From assembly GCA_963676865.2 (NCBI GenBank), contig CAXXSS010000001.1, positions 868,001-932,000 of the forward strand: a stretch of 64,000 bases of DNA, in the 5' to 3' direction. Made by a program: the position numbers and the translations under genes. The notes beneath the pieces are model-generated. The model had not been told where the DNA came from. It was given only the letters and a program-made list of their open reading frames with translations, and made no database searches. Positions 16,731-26,150 of this stretch are shown here, one piece after another. This DNA comes from JAAYUD01 sp963676865. Its GTDB lineage: Bacteria; Bacteroidota; Bacteroidia; Bacteroidales; Bacteroidaceae. The first letter of the stretch is position 1. Each line of letters opens with the position of its first letter.

Positions 16731-16781
16731 TCTTTCTCGATATAAAAAAGGAAAGACCAATAGAAATAATAACAAATAAAA

Positions 16782-16830
16782 TGCCCGACAAAGCGTATAA
16801 ACTAAATGCGTATTTGTCGGGCATCTTTTT
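16782..16830. terminator. Bidirectional intrinsic terminator between mlaF and der
   Basis: The arms GCCCGACAAA and TTTGTCGGGC plus a further partly paired region enclose a short loop; the plus side is followed by CTTTTTATTTTT and the minus side by TTTTATTTG. Its 3' edge touches the der stop codon. Confidence 0.82.
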
Positions 16831-18142
16831 ATTTTTGGCGAATAAAGACATTAATAGGCGTCCCTGTGAATTGCCACTTCTCTCGAATCTTATTTTCCAA
16901 AAAGCGCTTATACGGTTCTTTGACGTATTGCGGCAAATTGGCAAAAAAGACAAACGATGGAATGCGAGTATTGGGCAACTGCGTAACATATTTTATCTTG
17001 ATATATTTTCCCTTGATTGATGGTGGTGGATATGCTTCGATTTCACCTAACATCGCTTCATTAAGTTTAGCCGTAGGAACTTTACGAACACGATCTTGAT
17101 AAACGGTAATTGCCGTATCAATAATCTTGAATATACGTTGTTTCGTTTTGGCAGAGACAAAAAGAATAGGGAAATCGGTAAATGGAGCAAAGCGTTGACG
17201 AATAGTGTCTTCGAAATATTTCATCGACTTGGCGTCTTTGTTCTCCACCAGGTCCCATTTATTGACAGCCACCACAAGCCCTTTTTGATTGCGCTGTATA
17301 AGCGAAAAGATATTCAAATCCTGACCTTCAATACCTCGGGTTGCATCAACCATCAAAACACAAACATCGGCATTCTCAATAGCACGGATAGAACGAATAA
17401 CGGAATAGTATTCCATATCTTCATTAACCCTGTTTTTCTTTCGAATACCCGCAGTATCAACCAAATAAAAATCAAAACCAAACTTATCGTAACGAGTATA
17501 GATAGAATCACGAGTTGTACCGGCAATTTCGGTAACGATATTGCGATCTACGCCAATGAAAGCATTGACAATGGAAGATTTTCCTGCATTAGGGCGACCG
17601 ACAACTGCAAAACGAGGTACATCTTCTTCGAGTTCCTCTTCTACTTTTTTCTCAAACTTTGCGACAACCATATCGAGCAAATCACCCGTACCGCTACCAG
17701 TCATAGACGAGACACAATAAGGATCACCCAATCCTAATTTATAAAATTCAGCAGCGTCGTATTGCAGGGCATTTGTATCAACCTTATTGGCAACAACGAT
17801 AATCGGTTTTTTGACACGCCGTAATACCGATGCCACCATCATATCCAAATCGGTCATTCCATTTTCAACATCAACGACAAACAAGATTTCATCAGCCTCG
17901 TCAACAGCGATCATTACCTGCTTACGAATTTCTTCTTCGAAAACATCATCCGAATTGACTACCCAGCCACCGGTATCGATGAGTGAAAAAGTATTGCCCT
18001 GCCATTCACACTTGGCATATTGTCTGTCACGGGTTGTACCGGCTTCATCATTGACAATAGCACGGCGACTTTCTGTCAATCGATTGAACAATGTCGATTT
18101 ACCCACATTGGGGCGTCCTACGATTGCGACTAAATTTCCCAT
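16829..18142 (-). CDS. der: Ribosome biogenesis GTPase Der (EngA)
   Basis: 437 residues with two tandem GTPase domains, the hallmark of Der. Domain 1: GRPNVGKST (9-17), DTGG, NKVD. Domain 2: GRPNAGKSS (about 187-195), DTAG, NKWD. A C-terminal KH-like domain follows. Der helps assemble the 50S ribosomal subunit. It is the last gene of a minus-strand run yceD, rpmF, fabH, era, der, and lies 65 nt after era. The stop codon is embedded in the edge of a bidirectional terminator. Length and motifs are fully normal. Confidence 0.97.
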   Translation of the reverse strand: MGNLVAIVGRPNVGKSTLFNRLTESRRAIVNDEAGTTRDRQYAKCEWQGNTFSLIDTGGWVVNSDDVFEEEIRKQVMIAVDEADEILFVVDVENGMTDLDMMVASVLRRVKKPIIVVANKVDTNALQYDAAEFYKLGLGDPYCVSSMTGSGTGDLLDMVVAKFEKKVEEELEEDVPRFAVVGRPNAGKSSIVNAFIGVDRNIVTEIAGTTRDSIYTRYDKFGFDFYLVDTAGIRKKNRVNEDMEYYSVIRSIRAIENADVCVLMVDATRGIEGQDLNIFSLIQRNQKGLVVAVNKWDLVENKDAKSMKYFEDTIRQRFAPFTDFPILFVSAKTKQRIFKIIDTAITVYQDRVRKVPTAKLNEAMLGEIEAYPPPSIKGKYIKIKYVTQLPNTRIPSFVFFANLPQYVKEPYKRFLENKIREKWQFTGTPINVFIRQK

Positions 18143-18207
18143 TTTTTTATTCCCTTACTTAATATTATGTTCACATTCATGGCCTAAAGCCAAAGCTAGC
18201 GCAAGAT

Positions 18208-19095
18208 TTATTTATCACCCTGCTCATATCCGAAATTACGCAATTCCTTATCAGAACTACGCCAATTCTTATCAACTTTGACAAAAGTTTCCAGAAAGAT
18301 AGGTTTCCCAAAAAACTTCTCCAAATCACGACGAGCTTCCGAACCGACTTTTCGCAAAGTAAGTCCCTGCTTGCCTATAATAATTCCCTTTTGAGAATCG
18401 CGTTCCACATATATTGTAGCATGAATCACTATTCGTTTTTTATCTTCATCAAACGAATCTACTACAACTTCGACCGAATACGGTATTTCCTTATCATAAT
18501 ACAGCAAGATTTTCTCGCGAATAATCTCCGTCACAAAAAAACGTGCAGGTTTGTCAGTAAGTTGGTCTTTATCAAAATAAGGAGGCGAATCGGGCAATAG
18601 AGCCTGAATACGTTTCATTACATAATCGACATTAAATTTTGCCAACGCTGAGATAGGGATAATTTCTGCTTTAGGAATCAATGCTTGTAAGACCTCTACC
18701 CTATCGGTCAGGTCTTCTTGATTGCTTATATCTATTTTATTAATAAGTAGTAAAACCGGGACTTCAATTTTATTAACCTTTGCGACAAACTCTTCATTTT
18801 TATCGATCTGCTCTACCATATCAGTGACATACAACAAAACATCAGCATCAATAAGTGCCGACTCAGAAAAGTTGAGCATTGACTCTTGCAACTTATAGTT
18901 AGGTTTCAACACTCCCGGAGTATCAGAAAAGACTATTTGAACATCGTCCGTATTGAATATTCCCATAATACGGTGCCGAGTAGTCTGTGCTTTGAACGTA
19001 GCGATTGAGACTTTCTCACCCACCAACACATTCATAAGGGTAGACTTACCCACGTTTGGATTACCAACAATATTAACAAAACCCGCTTTATGCAT
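18208..19095 (-). CDS. era: GTPase Era (16S rRNA-binding, 30S assembly)
   Basis: 295 residues. G motifs GNPNVGKST (11-19), DTPG and NKID are present, then the C-terminal KH domain with GIIIGKQGLTLRKVGSEAR (the GxxG RNA-binding loop) and FLETFVKVDKNWR. Era binds the 3' end of 16S rRNA during small-subunit maturation and links ribosome assembly with growth. It lies between fabH (86 nt) and der (65 nt), in a probable operon pairing two ribosome-assembly GTPases. No anomalies. Confidence 0.97.
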   Translation of the reverse strand: MHKAGFVNIVGNPNVGKSTLMNVLVGEKVSIATFKAQTTRHRIMGIFNTDDVQIVFSDTPGVLKPNYKLQESMLNFSESALIDADVLLYVTDMVEQIDKNEEFVAKVNKIEVPVLLLINKIDISNQEDLTDRVEVLQALIPKAEIIPISALAKFNVDYVMKRIQALLPDSPPYFDKDQLTDKPARFFVTEIIREKILLYYDKEIPYSVEVVVDSFDEDKKRIVIHATIYVERDSQKGIIIGKQGLTLRKVGSEARRDLEKFFGKPIFLETFVKVDKNWRSSDKELRNFGYEQGDK

Positions 19096-19181
19096 ATACC
19101 ATTTTTATTGGACAAAAAAACGCATCGAATATTTAATAGGATGCGTTTCTTCAAAACTATTATTATTATTTCAAATAATTT

Positions 19182-20213
19182 CTAATCTTCTTCAGCGTCT
19201 TCCTCTTCTTTACGCTTCTTACCATCGTATCCCCATTTCACGTAAACGGCGCCCCACACAAAACCGGCTCCAAAAGCAGTGAATAAGATATTGTCACCCT
19301 TTTTCAGGCGATCCTCAAAATCCCATACACACAATGGAAGTGTACCAGCACTTGTATTACCGTATTTTTCAATATTAATAAGGACCTTCTCTATAGGAAC
19401 TTCCATTCGATGAGCCACCGCATCAATGATACGAAGATTGGCTTGATGAGGAATAATCCATTGGATATTGTCCTTATTCAATCCATCTTTTTCGGCCAAA
19501 GCAGCTGTTACATCCGACATATTCTTTACAGCATACTTGAAGACCGTACGCCCATCTTGGTAGATGTAGTGCATTTTGTTTTCAATCGTAAAATACGAGG
19601 GGGTGCAAACCGAGCCTCCGGCTTTCATATGAAGGAAAGGCAAGCCTTTACCATCAGTACGTAACATGCTGTCCAAGATACCGAAATCTTCAGTTGTCGG
19701 CTCTAGCAAGAAAGCTGCTGCTCCATCACCGAATATCGGGCAAGTAGAACGATCAGTATAGTCGACCATTGACGACATTTTATCGCCACCAACTATAATC
19801 ACCTTCTTATATCTTCCAGAACGGATAAAATTAGCTCCTACTTCCATCAAATAGAGAAAACCGCAACAAGCTGCCCCAAGATCAAATGCAAAAGCATTCT
19901 TAAGTCCCAGCTTATCACACAAGATAGAAGCCGTTGAAGGAAAATGGTAATCGGCTGTAGAAGTCGAAACAATTATTAAATCAACATCATCGGGATTGGT
20001 ATGAGTGCGGCGAATGAGCTGTTTACAAGCCTTGCGACACATATACGATGTACCTAGTCCTTCTTCGTTTAATATTCTACGTTCTTTGACGCCAATACGT
20101 GTCATAATCCACTCATCATTGGTGTCGACCATTTTACACAACTCATCGTTGGTCAAAACATAATCGGGAACATATCCACCAACTCCGGTGATTACTGCAT
20201 TTATCTTCTCCAT
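19182..20213 (-). CDS. fabH: 3-oxoacyl-[acyl-carrier-protein] synthase III
   Basis: 343 residues from the ATG at 20211-20213 (MEKINAVITGVGGYVP); an upstream in-frame start would add 16 residues with no family similarity. FabH condenses acetyl-CoA with malonyl-ACP to start fatty acid synthesis. The catalytic triad is visible: Cys116 in LGAACCGFLY, His in IPHQANLRI, Asn in KYGNTSAGTLPL. The C-terminus carries an unusual strongly charged tail (GKKRKEEEDAEED) beyond the thiolase fold. Gene order yceD-rpmF-fabH is a common bacterial arrangement; plsX, often between rpmF and fabH, is missing here. Confidence 0.95.
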   Translation of the reverse strand: MEKINAVITGVGGYVPDYVLTNDELCKMVDTNDEWIMTRIGVKERRILNEEGLGTSYMCRKACKQLIRRTHTNPDDVDLIIVSTSTADYHFPSTASILCDKLGLKNAFAFDLGAACCGFLYLMEVGANFIRSGRYKKVIIVGGDKMSSMVDYTDRSTCPIFGDGAAAFLLEPTTEDFGILDSMLRTDGKGLPFLHMKAGGSVCTPSYFTIENKMHYIYQDGRTVFKYAVKNMSDVTAALAEKDGLNKDNIQWIIPHQANLRIIDAVAHRMEVPIEKVLINIEKYGNTSAGTLPLCVWDFEDRLKKGDNILFTAFGAGFVWGAVYVKWGYDGKKRKEEEDAEED

Positions 20214-20313
20214 TAAATAAGTCTTAAGTTTGCAACATTTACTGTAACGGATGACAAACAAAAAAAATCTGATTTGTCATCCGATAATACGTTTTCATAA
20301 AAGGAGAAACCGA

Positions 20314-20499
20314 TTAAACAGCTGCTTCTTTTTCTATTGCAACTTTACCCCTGTAATAACCACAAGAATCACATACAGTATGATATACATGCCATGCACC
20401 ACAATTAGGGCAGAGAGCCAATGTAGGAACTACTGCATTATCATGAGTTCTTCTTTTTGCTGTTCTTGTTTTAGATTGTCTTCTTTTAGGATGTGCCAT
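20314..20499 (-). CDS. rpmF: 50S ribosomal protein L32
   Basis: 61 residues beginning MAHPKRRQSKTRTAKRRTHD, the standard L32 basic N-terminus. A zinc-binding CPNC...CDSC pair (residues 30-33 and 43-46) is intact, so this is the zinc-containing form. It lies 12 nt after yceD and 100 nt before fabH, the classic arrangement. Confidence 0.96.
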   Translation of the reverse strand: MAHPKRRQSKTRTAKRRTHDNAVVPTLALCPNCGAWHVYHTVCDSCGYYRGKVAIEKEAAV

Positions 20500-20511
20500 T
20501 TTTCTATATTT

Positions 20512-21090
20512 TTAATTATTATCTATCATTTCTTTCAAGCCTTCCCAACGTGGATCAATAGGTTGTCCATTGCTTTCGTCTTCCACACCGCCGTCTTCTA
20601 CAGCACCGGTTTCTTCATCCGGCATCTCTTCGTCCGACGTTACAAGATGCTTTTTAAGCTGACCCGCCATCGACTTGTTACACTTCCCTACAGGATGCAC
20701 ATGTTTCATCGGAACAGCCAAAACAATAAACTCATATAAAAACCACGCTACGTTGATAGCTCCTTCCGACTCGGGTATGATAACGATATCATCACCCTCA
20801 TCAGCATATTTATCTCCGAACTTCACTTTCAACTTGTCGTGTGCAGTAATGGGTTGCTCCATTTCATCCAAACACCTATCGCATTGGACAATAACAGACC
20901 CTTCACAATGAAAAGTCAATTCAAATGCCTGAGATTTACGGACAACTCTCAGTTGTGCCCGTATATTCCCCTTCTGAATTTCAGGAGCATCAATATGAGT
21001 AAAGAAGAGACTGTCGAGTTGAAACTCAAATTCAGAAGTATCAGCTTGTAACCCCTTCAAATCGATATTATACTCATCAAACTTTCCCAT
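20512..21090 (-). CDS. YceD/DUF177 family protein, partner of L32
   Basis: 192 residues. The core resembles YceD: a Cys pair at VIVQCDRCLDEMEQPI and the segment FLYEFIVLAVPMKHVHP, then CNKSMAGQLKKHL. The C-terminus is acidic (SDEEMPDEETGAVEDGGVEDES). The family is found upstream of rpmF in most bacteria and is linked to rRNA accumulation or ribosome assembly; its molecular role is not settled. First gene of the run ending in der. A -7 promoter element lies about 55 nt upstream. Confidence 0.85.
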   Translation of the reverse strand: MGKFDEYNIDLKGLQADTSEFEFQLDSLFFTHIDAPEIQKGNIRAQLRVVRKSQAFELTFHCEGSVIVQCDRCLDEMEQPITAHDKLKVKFGDKYADEGDDIVIIPESEGAINVAWFLYEFIVLAVPMKHVHPVGKCNKSMAGQLKKHLVTSDEEMPDEETGAVEDGGVEDESNGQPIDPRWEGLKEMIDNN

Positions 21091-21143
21091 TTTCTTTTAT
21101 TTTCTAACACACAACAAAGTATTTCATTGTGAATATCGGGCTA

Positions 21144-21151
21144 CAAAGTTA
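21144..21151 (-). promoter_or_regulatory. -7 promoter element for the yceD-rpmF-fabH-era-der run
   Basis: TAACTTTG on the minus strand, an exact TAnnTTTG match, about 53 nt before the yceD start. No TTTG is seen 19 nt upstream, so the -33 part is weak. Confidence 0.5.
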
Positions 21152-21320
21152 CAAATAAAATTATTATTGCCTACTATATTTCATTAAAAATCTTCATCTT
21201 GAATGTTTTTATATGCCGTTATATCGCCACTTTGAGTAGCTGTCTTCTATTTTCTCAATATATAAAATTCCCCATTGCTTGACCACTCTTCGTCTTCGTA
21301 TCTTATGTACTTTTGGGGTC

Positions 21321-21408
21321 AAAACGACGTATGCCCCTAAAAATATTTTCGTCCATATGTTTTCAGAAAAACTTAAGGACGTCACCGGAAAAACTAACAT
21401 ATGACAAT
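21321..21408 (-). repeat. Dispersed repeat, left module, copy 3 (inverted relative to copies 1 and 2)
   Basis: Read on the minus strand this 88-bp block aligns with 40958-41045 and 61203-61290; all three share the stretch GTGACGTCCTTAAGTTTTTC (with a C for a T before it here). On the strand opposite to each copy the translated peptide KNLRTSPxKLTYDN is kept. The right module and hairpin found in the other two copies are not present here. Confidence 0.8.
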
Positions 21409-21760
21409 TTCGACTGACAATATTCTGTTGAAAGTATGTTATCACCATAGCAAAAGACAGGAACCACTCTCAATTGATTTATATGTATCAACGACAGCGC
21501 GAAAGATCAATTCGATAATGCTTGCCAAAACGTTTGATGAATTCTTACGGCAAGTTTGCTTGCAAAATCCAAGTAAATTCGAGTTCGGGATAAGAACTCA
21601 GATATATCGTTGCGAACGCGGCGGTCTACTTCAACAAAATCATGTTGCAATTGGCAAGGCACAAGGAATTATCTTTTGCACTATAAATGAGCACTTTGAA
21701 AAAGTAATTTTACCGACAGGTAACGATTTAGAAACCAGCTTAGTTCTTAGATATGCTTAA
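21401..21760 (+). CDS. Doubtful hypothetical protein
   Basis: A 119-codon open frame (MTISTDNILLKVCYHH to LETSLVLRYA) whose start lies within the edge of the dispersed repeat at 21321-21408. No family is recognised, no signal peptide or membrane segment is seen, and no consensus promoter precedes it. It is listed because it is the only sizeable frame in a gap of 1.2 kb; it may be a chance frame or a decayed gene. Confidence 0.22.
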   Translation: MTISTDNILLKVCYHHSKRQEPLSIDLYVSTTARKINSIMLAKTFDEFLRQVCLQNPSKFEFGIRTQIYRCERGGLLQQNHVAIGKAQGIIFCTINEHFEKVILPTGNDLETSLVLRYA

Positions 21761-22326
21761 TTTCTTCACTATTATGCAATACTCAAAGAGCTACTTATAT
21801 TCATCTCAAAGGTACAAAAAAATATTCTGTATTCAGAAAATCAATATATATTATACTCTAATCAATTTTTAGAATCTTCTATTTCTATTCCTAGAGTTTA
21901 CTTATCACTAAGATCATTCACTCTTCTCACTATACTTATAGGTTATACTTAAAAGAGGGGGGGGGGTATTCAAGAGATTCAAGAAACTTGAATTACAATT
22001 TAAGAATATGATGTAGTCATTTGTGGCGAATTAGGATATGCCAACTGAGATGAATAAAACGAAATTATAAAAGACAACACTCGTTACCAAAATGATATAC
22101 AAGTTCATACATTAGATATTTTCATATTCTTCACATTGAACTTATCAAGTATCAGTTAAGAATGTTCTGAATTAATTGATTATAGATTAAAATTTATACT
22201 TTTGTATTAGCAAAATCTAAGGCATGAACATACTTTAAAAAGGACAAACCTTACTCCTTTGCAGTATAAAGCTTGCTAATTGTAGTTCATAAAGCTTGCC
22301 TTTTATTCTTATTCAAACCTCTTTCA
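21761..22326. other. AT-rich non-coding gap before the redox cluster
   Basis: No gene is supported here. It contains a run of ten G residues at 21957-21966, two direct copies of ATAAAGCTTGC near 22265-22300, and a weak hairpin (AAAGGA/TCCTTT then T residues on the minus strand, 22237-22260) that could end transcription of the MDR gene. Confidence 0.4.
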
Positions 22327-23328
22327 TTATTTAATCTTTAAGACGACTTTTCCTTTCGCTCGCCCTTTTTCGACATAGGTCAAGGCTTCGTTGGCTTGTT
22401 CAAAAGGATAGACTTTGTCAAGAATGATTTTGATAATGCCAGATTCTATCAATTTAGTTATTTCCTCAAGTTGGCGACCGCTAGCTCTCATGAATAGAAA
22501 CTCATAGTCAATCTTTTTTTTCTTCGCTTTCTTTCGGATTGCAGAGCTAATTAAAGACAGAATAAAGCGGATAACCCAAGATGCTCCGATATTTTTCGCA
22601 AAATCAGGTGTTGGTGGACCTGATATGGAAATCACTTTCCCTCCGGCTTTTACTACATTTAGTGATTTTTCAAGAGTTTTTATATCTTGACTATTGATTA
22701 CTAAGTCATAATCTTTGAGGATCGTTTCAAAGTCTTGAGTTTTGTAATCAATTAATATGTCGGCTCCCAGCTGTTTAAGAAAATCAAAATTTTCAGAACT
22801 GGCTGTTGTCGCTACTGTAGCCCCAAAATATTTAGCCAGCTGAATAGCAATAACTCCCACTCCGCCCGAACCAGCCTGAATGAATACTTTTTGTCCTCTC
22901 TTTAAATTCCCAGATTTCACTAATGCCTGCCAAGCAGTAAGAGCAACTAAAGGAACGGAAGCAGCTTCGTCAATACTAATATTCTTTGGTTTCAGAGCAA
23001 TATCATTTTCATTGATAGCAATGTATTCAGCAAATGTTCCGATATTATAATCCGCTGGACGGGCATATACTACATCTCCAACTTTAAAACGGGTAACTTT
23101 AGTCCCTGTTTTTAATATAACCCCTACTAAATCATGTCCCAGTATTAAGGGCAGTTTATAAGATAAAATCAACTTAAATTCTCCAGACTTAATCTTAGAA
23201 TCTAATTGATTCAATCCGGCTGCATAAATTTCGACCAATACTTCGTTGTCTTTAATACTCGGTTCGGGCACTTCAACAAAGTTCATTTTGTCTGTTTTGC
23301 TGTATTTAGAAATACTATATGCTTTCAC
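22327..23328 (-). CDS. NADP-dependent alcohol dehydrogenase/quinone oxidoreductase (MDR superfamily)
   Basis: 333 residues. The N-terminal GroES-like fold (about 1-120) contains LPLILGHDLVGVI, and the Rossmann part contains the nucleotide motif AGSGGVGVIAIQLAKYFGA (about 152-170). It lacks the structural zinc cysteines, so it fits the quinone oxidoreductase/zeta-crystallin or enone reductase branch, enzymes that reduce quinones or activated double bonds with NADPH. It is the last of four redox genes on the minus strand (Old Yellow Enzyme, SDR, SDR, MDR) lying next to a broken HxlR regulator. The exact substrate is unknown. Confidence 0.87.
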   Translation of the reverse strand: MKAYSISKYSKTDKMNFVEVPEPSIKDNEVLVEIYAAGLNQLDSKIKSGEFKLILSYKLPLILGHDLVGVILKTGTKVTRFKVGDVVYARPADYNIGTFAEYIAINENDIALKPKNISIDEAASVPLVALTAWQALVKSGNLKRGQKVFIQAGSGGVGVIAIQLAKYFGATVATTASSENFDFLKQLGADILIDYKTQDFETILKDYDLVINSQDIKTLEKSLNVVKAGGKVISISGPPTPDFAKNIGASWVIRFILSLISSAIRKKAKKKKIDYEFLFMRASGRQLEEITKLIESGIIKIILDKVYPFEQANEALTYVEKGRAKGKVVLKIK

Positions 23329-23356
23329 ATCTTCTATTTTTTTGTATTGTACTTGT

Positions 23357-24124
23357 TTATGATTTTAGTAACTGTTCATCCTTCTCTGGATTAATCAGTC
23401 CAAAAGTGAATTTGGGAAAGAAGCGATTTAGATAGTAAACAATCTTCGAATCCCCCACACGTATGTCATATTGATTTTTTTTCAACCCATTTATTAGACC
23501 TTTCACCATCTCTTGAGTACTCATTTTTTTATTTACTCTTTCTGTTGTCATATCGGTATCTACCAGTGGTGGAAGCAGCTCGAATATTTTCACATTACTA
23601 CCCGTAATTTGTAAATGTTTCCGAAGAGATTTCGTGTAAAATGCTAATGCTGTCTTAGAAGCTGAATAAGTTGCTTCCAGGATCGATGGGACGATACTCA
23701 AAATTGAAGTAGTATTTATGATAGCTGCTTCTTTTCTGGACTTTAGCATATCCATAAAAATATTATTCAAACGTATTACGCCGAAATAATTGACTTGCAT
23801 TTCGTACACAGCTCCCTCTAAATGCTTATCGGTAGCAATACCCAGATTCAAAGGGGAAACACCAACTCCGGCATTATTATACAAGATATCAATTCCTCCA
23901 AGCTCTTTTACTTGTGCATAGAGAACTTGTGCATCTTCCTCTTTTGATACATCACTTTTTATAGTGATCAATGTAGAATAAGCACTTTTTGCAGCCTCCA
24001 GTTTTTGTTGATTCCTTCCTGTGATGATAACTTTTGCTCCGACTTCCAGAAACTGCTTAGCAGCCTCCAGACCTATGCCTCCGCCTCCACCTGTAATAAG
24101 GATAGTTTTTCCTTTTATGTTCAT
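23357..24124 (-). CDS. Short-chain dehydrogenase/reductase
   Basis: 255 residues. The cofactor motif TGGGGGIGLEAAKQF (TGxxxGIG, about 11-18), NNAGVG, catalytic Ser in NTTSILS, and YSASKTALAFY (YxxxK) are all present, so it should be active. SDR enzymes reduce carbonyls or oxidise alcohols with NAD(P)(H). The protein is similar in design to its neighbour at 24284-25018 (both keep a xLPPLVxT or YPPLVNT segment after the active site), suggesting an old duplication. It lies 28 nt upstream of the MDR gene on the same strand. Substrate unknown. Confidence 0.88.
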   Translation of the reverse strand: MNIKGKTILITGGGGGIGLEAAKQFLEVGAKVIITGRNQQKLEAAKSAYSTLITIKSDVSKEEDAQVLYAQVKELGGIDILYNNAGVGVSPLNLGIATDKHLEGAVYEMQVNYFGVIRLNNIFMDMLKSRKEAAIINTTSILSIVPSILEATYSASKTALAFYTKSLRKHLQITGSNVKIFELLPPLVDTDMTTERVNKKMSTQEMVKGLINGLKKNQYDIRVGDSKIVYYLNRFFPKFTFGLINPEKDEQLLKS

Positions 24125-24283
24125 TGTTTAACTTTTTAAGATATGTGCCTGCTAAATCAATATATACTATTAGCTAATGGGAGGTAATAGATCTTCAACA
24201 GCCCTTTTTCTGATAGAAAATCATTATATGGGTCGATCAGGAGCAAGGCAAAACAGCATTGCTCCTATTTTACATTTTCCATA

Positions 24284-25018
24284 TTATTGTCTTGAGCGGG
24301 AAATATTTGCAAATGCTTCCTCTGTCGCCGCAGCATAAATTTTGGTTTCTCCTACAGGAACTTCGTACTGATCTTTTTCCAAAGCGATGAAAAACTCATC
24401 TGCCACTTCTGAAGGTGGAATTCCGTTTTCTCCACCAATGTCTGATGAGAATTCAGTGTTCACCAACGGAGGATAGATTTCATATACCTGAAGGTTCTTG
24501 GCTTCTTCGTAGGTCTGTCTTAATGCAGATGTGTAACTATGTAAAGCTGCTTTTGTCGCACCATAAGTCGGTAAGAATTTATGGCTTCCGTAAACTGCAA
24601 GAGAAGATATGTTGGTCACCACTGCATGATCTTTTTTCAATAGATGAGGCAGCATTAGTTCTGTGAAATGAATGACAGCAATATAATTTGTATTCATTTC
24701 TATTGCCGCTTTCTCGTGTGCATTAGTCGTTTCACTCAGCAAATAGCCAAAGGCTGCTCCTGCATTATTCACTATGATATTGACATCAGAATGGTTCGTT
24801 TTTAAGTCATCGGCAATACGGATTCTGTCTGCTTCTACTGATAAATCACCTTGAATCGCTACTGCTCCTTCTAATTCGGACAAGGCTTTCGTGAGACGCT
24901 CTTCGCTGCGTCCATTAATAATTATTTTATTACCGGCAGCTTGTAGTTTTTTAGCAATAGCCAGGCCAATCCCGGCACTTCCTCCGCTTATAAATACTGT
25001 ATTTCCACTTGTTTTCAT
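24284..25018 (-). CDS. Short-chain dehydrogenase/reductase (DltE-like)
   Basis: 244 residues with SGGSAGIGLAIAKKL (cofactor site, about 11-18), NNAGAAFG, the active-site Ser in TNISSLAVYGS and YGATKAALHSY (YxxxK). The segment VYEIYPPLVNTEF resembles the DltE/YdfG-like SDR group. It follows the Old Yellow Enzyme gene by 11 nt, so it is co-transcribed with it. A 159-nt gap separates it from the next SDR, where no clear promoter was found. Function is probably reduction of reactive carbonyls, which is an inference from context. Confidence 0.88.
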   Translation of the reverse strand: MKTSGNTVFISGGSAGIGLAIAKKLQAAGNKIIINGRSEERLTKALSELEGAVAIQGDLSVEADRIRIADDLKTNHSDVNIIVNNAGAAFGYLLSETTNAHEKAAIEMNTNYIAVIHFTELMLPHLLKKDHAVVTNISSLAVYGSHKFLPTYGATKAALHSYTSALRQTYEEAKNLQVYEIYPPLVNTEFSSDIGGENGIPPSEVADEFFIALEKDQYEVPVGETKIYAAATEEAFANISRSRQ

Positions 25019-25029
25019 ATGTTTTATGT

Positions 25030-26130
25030 TTAAAATAATGTAGGGTAATCCGTATAGCCTTTTGCTCCGGGAGTATAAAATGTTTCTTTGTCTGAAGCAT
25101 TAAGTGGAGCATCAATCTTGAATCTCTCTACTAAATCGGGATTAGCTATAAACGGCACACCAAATGAGACAAGATCTGCATCACCGTCATTTAGGATTTT
25201 ATCAGCGGTTTCTTTATCGAATCCCCTGTTGATGATGATCGTTCCATTATATATTTTTCGAAAATGTTTGGCAACCTCTTGTATTGCATTCTTATTTTCA
25301 CTGACATTCGTAAAAGGTTCTAGCAAGTGTATATAAGCTAATCCATATTCGTTTAACCTATTTACGATATAGTCATATACTGCTTTTGTTTCATCATCGA
25401 TGGATATACCCATGAGTCCGTCAAGAGATGGGTTTAGCCTAACTCCAACACGTGTAATTTCCAATGCAGTTTTGAGCTCATCCAAAACATCGAAGAGAAT
25501 ACGTGCGCGATTTTCTATAGATCCACCATACTCGTCTGTACGCCAATTGCTGTTCTTACTAAAAAACTGTTGTAGCAAATAGCCGTTTGCGCCATGCAGT
25601 TCCACACCATCAAATCCGGCATTAAAAGCATTAATGGCCGCTTGCTTGAAGTCTGCAATAGTTTTTTTTATATCCTCTAATGACATTTCCTTGGCTGTAA
25701 CACTCTCCTTAAAGCCTTCACTTGTAAAGACTTGGACATGAGGATTATTCGCTGATGGAGCCAGTGGTAGCTTTCCTTCTAATACATCCGGATGAGAATA
25801 AGCTCCCGTGTGCCATAATTGGGCAAAGATCTTTCCTTCGTTTTTATGTACAGCGTCTGTTACTAGTTTCCAACCCTCTACTTGTTCCTTTGAATAAATA
25901 GCAGGCACATTTATAACACCAACAGCATCCGGACTGATAAATGTACCTTCGGTAATAATAAGCCCCGCAGAAGCACGCTGGCTATAATATAGAGCAATGA
26001 GCTCAGTCGCAGCAAGAGCTTGATTATCTGCACGGCTTCTAGTCATAGGAGCCATTACTATGCGATTACTAAGTGCTAAGCCATTTAAGGTGTATGGCTC
26101 AAATATTAATGTCTTTTCTTTTGTTTCCAT
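25030..26130 (-). CDS. NADH:flavin oxidoreductase, Old Yellow Enzyme family (N-ethylmaleimide reductase-like)
   Basis: 366 residues, an FMN-binding (beta/alpha)8 barrel. Family signatures: LSNRIVMAPMTRSRA near the N-terminus, GVELHGANGYLLQQFFSKNSNWRTDEYGGSIENRAR in the middle (the HGAN and YGGS motifs for substrate and flavin binding), and VSFGVPFIANPDLVERF at the end. These enzymes reduce activated C=C bonds of enones, maleimides, quinones or nitro-esters. It is the first gene of the redox group and is divergent from the HxlR remnant; two inverted operator-like sites lie in the gap between them, as expected for an HxlR-controlled electrophile response. Confidence 0.92.
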   Translation of the reverse strand: METKEKTLIFEPYTLNGLALSNRIVMAPMTRSRADNQALAATELIALYYSQRASAGLIITEGTFISPDAVGVINVPAIYSKEQVEGWKLVTDAVHKNEGKIFAQLWHTGAYSHPDVLEGKLPLAPSANNPHVQVFTSEGFKESVTAKEMSLEDIKKTIADFKQAAINAFNAGFDGVELHGANGYLLQQFFSKNSNWRTDEYGGSIENRARILFDVLDELKTALEITRVGVRLNPSLDGLMGISIDDETKAVYDYIVNRLNEYGLAYIHLLEPFTNVSENKNAIQEVAKHFRKIYNGTIIINRGFDKETADKILNDGDADLVSFGVPFIANPDLVERFKIDAPLNASDKETFYTPGAKGYTDYPTLF

Positions 26131-26150
26131 AAAAATAATTTATATTTTTG

